NCBI GenBank assembly: GCA_023150475.1
Contig: JAKLKU010000019.1
Coordinates: 1-64,000 of the forward strand
Direction: 5' to 3'
Length of the DNA: 64,000 bases
From: Planctomycetota bacterium
GTDB lineage: Bacteria; Planctomycetota; UBA1135; GCA-002686595
The notes below the pieces were generated by a model, which made no database searches, was not told where the DNA came from, and saw only the letters and a list, made by a program, of their open reading frames with translations. This document shows, in pieces, positions 58,953 through 64,000 of this stretch. A program made the translations under genes and the position numbers. How positions within the stretch are numbered: the first letter of the stretch is position 1; every line of letters starts with the position of its first letter.

Positions 58953-61900
58953 ATGCAACGCCGTCTGCTCGCCGTGTTCTTCGTCGCGTTGGTCGCGGTC
59001 GTCGGGGTCGTGCTCTGGAACGCGCTCCGCTCCGAGCGCGCGCCCGCTGTCGGCGACGCGCAAGCGGGTGCACGGTCGACGACCGCAGCGCGCGCGTCGG
59101 ACGCACGGGACACACCGGCCGTCGTCGCGCCGCCGGTCGAGAAGTCCGCGCCGCAGGTCGAGATGGCCGCGCCCACCGTCGAGGAGGCGTCGCTGCTCGA
59201 CCAACGCGAGCTCGCCGCGCAAGGCGCGCTCGAGTTCACCGTCGACGTGACGTGGCCCGACGCCGTTCCGGCGGACGAACGTGCGTTCCTCGTCGTGCAG
59301 GGCAAGAGCCTGACCGACGTGATCTCGCGCGTGCCTCTCACGGGCGCCGGCCGGCAGACGCTCTACCTGCCGAAGGAGCACACGAAGGGGCGCATCGCTC
59401 TCGAGGCGCGCTATCTCTACCTCGAGGAGAGCCTGCGGCTCGATCCTGCGAAGCACGCGAAGCCGCTCGCATGCGCGCCGAAGGTCGGTGCCTGGTTGCA
59501 CGGTCGTGTGCTCTTCCCGGAGCGCGCGCTCGCGGAGGATCGCGACGTGTCGAACGTGCGGATCACGCGCGCGAGCTCGGCGCTCGACGGTGGTGGGGAA
59601 ACGCGTTCGGGCGACGCCGACTTCTCGCGCGTCGCCGCCGACGGGAGCTACTCGTTCGGCGGCCTCCAGCCCACGATGCGCCACTGGATCTCGCTCGACT
59701 TGCCGGCGTTCGTGCGGCTGCAGCATTCGCTCGAGAGCGTCGTCGCGGGCGAGACGTACGAACACGACTTCGAACTCGCCTTGGGCGCGCGTTTCTCCGG
59801 CCGCGTCGTCGACGAGGCCGGCAAGCCGATCGCCGCCGCGCGCGTCGAGTGCGTCACGCGCCAGTCGTGGGGCCGGTACCCGGTCGGGCGACACGCGATC
59901 ACTTCGACCGACGGGACGTTCGAGTTGCGCGGCATCGAACCGAAGAAGCTCGAGCTCCACGTGACCGCGAAGGGCTACGTCGACCACCTGAGCGCGCCGA
60001 TCGACGCGCTGGAGGCCGACGTGCGGTCCGACCTCGCGATCGTGCTCGCTCGAGGCAACGCGCTCGCGGGGATCGTTCGCTGGGCCGACGGCAAACCCGC
60101 CGACGGCGCGGCGATCCGCATCACGGACCTGACGGCGACTGGCGAAGTGAAGACCTTCGGGCCGAACGACGACGCGCCCGACGCGAAGTGCGACGCCGAG
60201 GGCAAGTTCGACGTCTCCGGCCTCGGCGCCGGGCCGTTCGACGTCGTCGCGAGCGCCACGCAAGTGATCCGCACCGAAGGCAAGAAGCGCGAACGCAAGC
60301 CGTGGCGTGCGACGCTGTCGTCCGTCGACGCGAATCGGAGAGACCTCGTCTTCGTGCTCGCTCCGCCGATCGCCGTCGTCGGCAAGGTCGTCGACGATCT
60401 CGGCGCTCCGATCACGAAGTTCGAGGTGCAAGCGCAGCCCGAAGACAAGGACCTCGACTTCGATTTCAGCGGTCGTGTGACGCAGGTCTTCAAGGACGAG
60501 CACGGCACGTTCCGGATGGAGAAGCTGCACCCCGGTACGTGGCGGCTTTCCGTCGAAGCGCAGGGCTACGAGGAGTCCGCCGACGAGACCGTGCGCCTCG
60601 CAGACGGCGAAGTCCAAGTGTCGTTCGTCTGCAACCGGGGCGCGACGCTGTCGGGGCGCGTGCTCGATCCGCACGGCGCGCCGATCGCCGGTGCCGAGAT
60701 CGAAGCGCGGCCCGTCACCGATCGTGCAACCTGGAGCTCGTCGGATTGCGCGACGGACTCCGACGGTGAATTCGAGTGCAAGGGCCAATCCGCCGGCCGG
60801 CTCTCGGTGTTCGCGACGCACTCGGCGTGGGCCGCGAGCTTGCCGGAGGAACTCGAGCTCGCGCCGGGCGACGCACTCGCCGGATTGACGCTGCACCTGC
60901 GCGTCGGAGGTCGCGTCGAAGTGACGGTGCTCACGCCGCCGGGCGTCGAGAAGGCGGACACGCGGGTCAACCTCTACACGATCGAGCGCGGCTACAACCA
61001 CATCGCGTCGCAGACGACCGACGCCGCTGGCATCGCGAAGTTCGAGCACGTCGCGCCCGGCGAGTATCAGGTTCAATCGTGGCGCAACGACGACGCCGGC
61101 GGCGGCGGCGAGCGCGGCAAGGTGACCGTGGTCGAAGGCCGCACGTCGTCCATCGTGCTCGGTCGAGCCGACGCGCTCGCGATTCGCGTCAGCGGCACGG
61201 TGCGGGCGGGGACTCGTCCGCTCGAAGGCGTGCGCGTCAACTTCTGGAAGAACGACGCCGGCCACACGAGCGGCCAGCGTTGGTCCGAAACCGGTGCCGA
61301 CGGCAAGTACGAAGTCACGCTCGATCAGGCCGGCGCTTGGCAGATGCACGCGAGCCGTCGCTCCGCATCGCGCAGTCAGCAGGTCGAGATCCCCGCGCAG
61401 TCGACGTTCGTCCACGACGTGACGTTCGGAACGGCCACGGTCTCGGGTCGCGTGTTCGACACCCGCGGCGAGCCCGTGGCGGAAGTCGCGGTCGATCTGC
61501 GCACCGGCGCCGGCACGGTGGTCGGCACCTTCGGCGGGCGCGTCGCGACCGACGCGAGCGGACGCTTCGAGTACGAGTTCCTCGCGCCTGGCACCTACAC
61601 CGTGGCGACCGACGACGCGAGTTCGGTCGTCCCCGGCTGTGCCGACGCGCGCAGCGCGCCGTTCGACTTGGCCGAGGGCCAGGAACTCGACGGCATCGAC
61701 CTCGTGCTGAGCGCCGGCGGCAAGGTCGAAGTGCGGCTGCGCGGCGCTGGTCGGGACGAATGGCGCATGGTGCAGCTCTTCGACGCCGACGCGCACTCGC
61801 TCGGCTTCCAACGCGTCGCGCCCGGCGCCGACGTCGCGGTGTTCGACGGCGTGGAACCGGGGCGTTGCTTCGCGTCGGCGAACTGCGACTCCGCACTCTC

Positions 61901-62213
61901 GTCGCCGGCCGAAGTCGACGTCGTCGTCGGCGCGCTGCGCACCGTCGAGGTCGAGCTCGTCGCCGCCGCGAAACTGACCGTGCGACTCGTCGATGCGAGC
62001 GGTAAGCCCGTCGAAGGCTGGGTGGCACCCGGCGATCCGTCTGCGCTCGTGCCTGGGAAGGACGCGCCTGCGAAGATGGAGCACGTGTTCGAGCACCTGC
62101 ACCCCGGCAGCCAGACCTACGGCGCGAAAACCGCCTCCGGAGCGACCGGTTCCATCTTGGTCGAGCTCGCCGCCGGCGAGTCGAAGTCGGTGGAGCTCGT
62201 CGTCGGGTCGTGA
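58953..62213 (+). CDS. Membrane-anchored multi-domain carboxypeptidase-regulatory-like protein, tandem copy 2
   Basis: This 1086-aa paralog of the preceding gene has the anchor MQRRLLAVFFVALVAVVGVVLW, a linker and the same series of domains (VDEAGKPIAAARVECVT, VDDLGAPITKFEVQAQ, LDPHGAPIAGAEIEARP, FDTRGEPVAEVAVDLR, VDASGKPVEGWVAPG). The ATG is preceded by AAGGAG. A TAACAT -10-like box lies 47 bases upstream of the ATG, matching the spacing in copy 1. The two copies arose by tandem duplication and have diverged broadly. They are related in design to the two minus-strand giants of the left arm, but that pair is more distant. Function unknown. Confidence 0.85.
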   Translation: MQRRLLAVFFVALVAVVGVVLWNALRSERAPAVGDAQAGARSTTAARASDARDTPAVVAPPVEKSAPQVEMAAPTVEEASLLDQRELAAQGALEFTVDVTWPDAVPADERAFLVVQGKSLTDVISRVPLTGAGRQTLYLPKEHTKGRIALEARYLYLEESLRLDPAKHAKPLACAPKVGAWLHGRVLFPERALAEDRDVSNVRITRASSALDGGGETRSGDADFSRVAADGSYSFGGLQPTMRHWISLDLPAFVRLQHSLESVVAGETYEHDFELALGARFSGRVVDEAGKPIAAARVECVTRQSWGRYPVGRHAITSTDGTFELRGIEPKKLELHVTAKGYVDHLSAPIDALEADVRSDLAIVLARGNALAGIVRWADGKPADGAAIRITDLTATGEVKTFGPNDDAPDAKCDAEGKFDVSGLGAGPFDVVASATQVIRTEGKKRERKPWRATLSSVDANRRDLVFVLAPPIAVVGKVVDDLGAPITKFEVQAQPEDKDLDFDFSGRVTQVFKDEHGTFRMEKLHPGTWRLSVEAQGYEESADETVRLADGEVQVSFVCNRGATLSGRVLDPHGAPIAGAEIEARPVTDRATWSSSDCATDSDGEFECKGQSAGRLSVFATHSAWAASLPEELELAPGDALAGLTLHLRVGGRVEVTVLTPPGVEKADTRVNLYTIERGYNHIASQTTDAAGIAKFEHVAPGEYQVQSWRNDDAGGGGERGKVTVVEGRTSSIVLGRADALAIRVSGTVRAGTRPLEGVRVNFWKNDAGHTSGQRWSETGADGKYEVTLDQAGAWQMHASRRSASRSQQVEIPAQSTFVHDVTFGTATVSGRVFDTRGEPVAEVAVDLRTGAGTVVGTFGGRVATDASGRFEYEFLAPGTYTVATDDASSVVPGCADARSAPFDLAEGQELDGIDLVLSAGGKVEVRLRGAGRDEWRMVQLFDADAHSLGFQRVAPGADVAVFDGVEPGRCFASANCDSALSSPAEVDVVVGALRTVEVELVAAAKLTVRLVDASGKPVEGWVAPGDPSALVPGKDAPAKMEHVFEHLHPGSQTYGAKTASGATGSILVELAAGESKSVELVVGS

Positions 62214-62280
62214 AGCGGTTCGCGTCGCGTGCCCGACGTCGCTCCACGCGCGAGCGAAACAGCCGCGACCCGCGGGACTA

Positions 62281-62460
62281 GTGACTGACGTGAAGCGTGG
62301 CCTCGCAACACTCGTGCTGCTCGGCCTCCTGCTCGGCCTCGTGCTCGGCACGGACTGGATCGTTGGATCGCGAAGCGGCCCGGACGCGGTGCACGGTGCG
62401 CGCGACTCCCGGACTCGCGAGCCGCACACGGCCGCAGTCGAGCGGTCGTTACGCGGGCTT
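62281..62460 (+). pseudogene. Possible remnant of a third anchored paralog
   Basis: Starting at a GTG at 62281 or 62290 the frame reads VKRGLATLVLLGLLLGLVLG, a basic start plus a strong membrane helix like the N-termini of the giant proteins, then a short Asp/Arg/Thr linker, after which the sequence turns Arg-rich and has no repeat domains. It runs into the 3' end of the convergent inositol-phosphatase gene. I read it as a decayed N-terminal fragment; a real tiny membrane protein is also possible. Confidence 0.35.
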
Positions 62461-62510
62461 CGCGCGCATCGAAGTGAGCGCGGAGTGCGAGGCGCGCGCG
62501 CCGCCGTTGG

Positions 62511-63698
62511 TCACGCGTCGAGGCTCGCGAGCGCGGCGCGCAGGTGCGGCGCGACGCGAGCGTGCGTCGCGCGGTTCACGAAGGCCGCGTAGTCGACGGG
62601 CGTCACACAGTCGATCGGGAAGTCGAGCTCGTCGCCGCGCGGCGTGGTGACGATCGCTCCGGCGGCGCGCGCGCACACGACGGCGCCGGCGAGGTCGTAG
62701 GGCTTCGACGTCATCGTCGGCACGCCGCGTTTCTCGGCGACGAGCTGGCGCACGTCGGCGGCCATGCGATAGACGCCGAGCGCGACGAGCGCGATCTGGC
62801 CACCGGAGCTGATGTACTGGTCGTCGTAGCACGTGCGCACGTCGGCGCCTTCGTGCCGCGCGAGGCGCGCGAAGAACTCCGCTTCGACCTTGCCGATCAG
62901 CGGCCGTTGGTCGGCGAGATAACGGAAGAACGTGAAGTAGCCGTGGTCGACGTGCGCGACGTCGTTCGCGGCGAGCCGGCGTTCCGTGAGCACGCGCTCG
63001 CTCTCGAGCTCGAGCTCGCGGGCGGTGCAGACGCCGAGCGCCGGTGCGTTGCTGTCGCCCGGTGCGTTGCTGTCGCCCGGTGCGCTCCTGTCGCCCGGCG
63101 CGGCGCTCTCGCCCGGCGCGGCGCGTCTGGGCGCTCCACGCGCGGGCAAGACGCCGACGAGCTCGCGATAGCGCGCCGCGCGCGAGTCGGGGATCTCGCT
63201 GACGATGCCGAGCGTCAGCTCGCTCATGCGCGGCTCGCCGCGGCCCGGCGGCGCGAACGAGATCACGACCCACGCGCTGCGCAGGTCGGCCATCAAGTTG
63301 CGCGTGCCGTCGACCGGGTCGACCGCGATGCGCGGACCGCCATGATCGAAGCCCGCGAGCTCGCGCGTGCCGCCGTGACCGTTCCGCTCACCGGGCGCCC
63401 CTGGACGGGCGGGCCCACGGTGGCGCCAGCCCTGATCCTCGGTCATCAACGAAAGCGGTCCGAGCCGCGCTTGCTCCTCGAACCAACGATCGAGCGCGAC
63501 CTCGGTGTGTTCGTCGAGTCCGTACGTCACGTCGCCGACGCCGGCGCGCACCGGCCGGCCGAGCGCGTCGAGCGAACCGCGCGCGAGTCCTTCGGCGATC
63601 GCGTCGCGCGCCGCGCCGCGGATCGCCTTCGCGAGCTCGCGCAAGGGCGCGATCCACGCCGCCGTGAGGGCGTCGTTCGAGGCTTCGTGCTCACTCAC
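62511..63698 (-). CDS. Inositol monophosphatase-like protein
   Basis: This 395-aa protein of the inositol monophosphatase/bisphosphatase superfamily has metal-site segments visible as IAVDPVDGTRNLMADLRS (DPVDGT motif) and, near the C-terminus, KPYDLAGAVVCARAAGAIVTTPRGDEL (the D-x-A-G-A region). The first metal Glu is probably in LSLMTEDQGWR. An Ala/Pro/Gly/Asp-rich insert after VLPARGAP (residues about 185-222) is encoded by an 18-bp tandem repeat and is not in usual family members. The start GTG at 63698 (VSEHEASND) is the best fit. The true substrate is unknown, and sugar phosphates are possible. Confidence 0.8.
   Translation of the reverse strand: MSEHEASNDALTAAWIAPLRELAKAIRGAARDAIAEGLARGSLDALGRPVRAGVGDVTYGLDEHTEVALDRWFEEQARLGPLSLMTEDQGWRHRGPARPGAPGERNGHGGTRELAGFDHGGPRIAVDPVDGTRNLMADLRSAWVVISFAPPGRGEPRMSELTLGIVSEIPDSRAARYRELVGVLPARGAPRRAAPGESAAPGDRSAPGDSNAPGDSNAPALGVCTARELELESERVLTERRLAANDVAHVDHGYFTFFRYLADQRPLIGKVEAEFFARLARHEGADVRTCYDDQYISSGGQIALVALGVYRMAADVRQLVAEKRGVPTMTSKPYDLAGAVVCARAAGAIVTTPRGDELDFPIDCVTPVDYAAFVNRATHARVAPHLRAALASLDA
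63043..63132. repeat. 18-bp tandem repeats inside the inositol-phosphatase-like gene
   Basis: The unit GGTGCGTTGCTGTCGCCC occurs twice identically (63043-63060 and 63061-63078), then in variants at 63079-63096, 63097-63114 and partly 63115-63132. On the coding strand each unit gives GDSNAP-like hexapeptides. Copy number changes would alter only the length of the insert, not the frame. Confidence 0.9.
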
Positions 63699-63742
63699 GC
63701 GGGCCACGATACCGGTCGCTCGCCCGCCTGTTGAGCCGCTGC

Positions 63743-63748
63743 TAGACT
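63743..63748 (+). promoter_or_regulatory. Predicted -10 element of the DinB-like gene
   Basis: TAGACT lies 54 bases upstream of the ATG at 63803. A matching -35 is not evident. The surroundings CTGCTAGACTCCCGCG resemble the -10 regions of other genes in the window. Confidence 0.3.
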
Positions 63749-63802
63749 CCCGCGCTTTCCGCGTCCGCCGCGAACGCGAACCCGAAGCCGACCGAGTCGC
63801 CG

Positions 63803-64000
63803 ATGGATCCCGTCCAAGCCTTGCGCGCACGTTTCGAGTGGCTCGCCTTCACCGAAGCGGCGACGACCAAGATGCTCGAAGCGTTGCCGGACGACCGCTG
63901 GGACTTCGCGCCGGCGCCGGGCGCGCGCACGCTCGGCGAACTCGTCGGCCACCTCTACGGCGACGAACTCGCGACGTGGAAGGCGTTCCAGAAGGGCGAG
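63803..64000 (+). CDS. DinB-like protein, cut by the window edge
   Basis: The first 66 codons are visible: MDPVQALRARFEWLAFTEA, then MLEALPDDRWDFAPAPGARTLGELVGHLYGDELATWKAF. The pattern of a helical bundle with a metal-site-like His in GHLYGDELA is typical of the DinB/MDMPI family, whose members are often thiol transferases or of unknown function. The rest lies outside the window. Confidence 0.75.
   Translation, partial: MDPVQALRARFEWLAFTEAATTKMLEALPDDRWDFAPAPGARTLGELVGHLYGDELATWKAFQKGE

Noticed and set aside
1..64000. tRNA and rRNA genes
   Set aside because: I looked for T-arm strings and conserved rRNA segments and saw none that could form a full gene; a covariance search would be needed to exclude them.

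Overview
The window is a very GC-rich chromosomal segment (roughly two thirds G+C by eye) with dense bacterial genes, no rRNA or tRNA that I can see, no CRISPR array and no recognisable transposase. The mix points to Planctomycetota: large secreted repeat proteins (FG-GAP, PD40-like propeller, Ca-binding thrombospondin-type repeats) that share a Cys-containing C-terminal domain, giant membrane-anchored carboxypeptidase-regulatory-like proteins, DUF3857/transglutaminase proteins, a PilV/PilW/PilX-like cluster and a multihaem cytochrome c. The phylum is an inference from protein style, not from a marker gene.

Layout. 0.3-3.0 kb: a secreted beta-propeller protein. 3.1-11.8 kb (minus strand): two related modules. 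The complete one (11.8 to 6.8 kb) has four overlapping or closely spaced genes: a small possibly sigma-like protein, a helical/TPR-like protein, a tiny secreted Gly/Pro-rich protein and a 1057-aa membrane-anchored beta-sandwich protein. The second (6.7 to 3.1 kb) keeps only the tiny protein and the 1058-aa protein, but has the same type of promoter and the same 14-base gene overlap. The two large genes share a nearly identical 308-bp 3' end. 12.0-16.8 kb: an FG-GAP protein, a glycosyltransferase and a histidine phosphatase. 16.9-21.2 kb: a ferredoxin, a DoxX protein, a YbjQ-type protein, and a plus-strand run of sulfotransferase, class IV aminotransferase, small protein and zinc alcohol dehydrogenase. 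21.5-29.5 kb: a thrombospondin-type-repeat protein, a thioesterase, a dicarboxylate symporter, a putative metalloprotease, a second DoxX protein, and a glycerophosphodiesterase/glycerol-3-phosphate dehydrogenase pair.

29.7-34.7 kb: a nine-haem cytochrome c, then about 1.6 kb without a credible gene but with a perfect-period array of twelve 13-bp repeats and an intrinsic terminator, then two unrecognised secreted proteins, one Cys-rich. 34.7-46.4 kb: a PAC2 protein, an NAD(P)-binding epimerase-like protein, two large overlapping DUF3857/transglutaminase genes (one with its catalytic Cys apparently lost), and a propeller protein followed by a strong hairpin. 46.5-49.2 kb: xylA-xylB for xylose use. 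49.2-52.3 kb: a minor pilin-like operon behind a structured leader. 52.4-55.5 kb: an ABC exporter and a molybdopterin-fold protein that lacks the usual Cys ligand. 55.6-62.2 kb: two tandem paralogous 1085/1086-aa anchored proteins, with a possible remnant of a third, then an inositol-monophosphatase-like gene and a DinB-like gene cut by the right edge.

The most unusual content is the repeated module of secreted micro-protein plus giant anchored protein with its conserved promoter and overlaps, and the tandem 1085-aa family on the right. All four giants have one N-terminal membrane anchor followed by many Ig/transthyretin-like domains, so I read them as cell-envelope proteins of unknown job.
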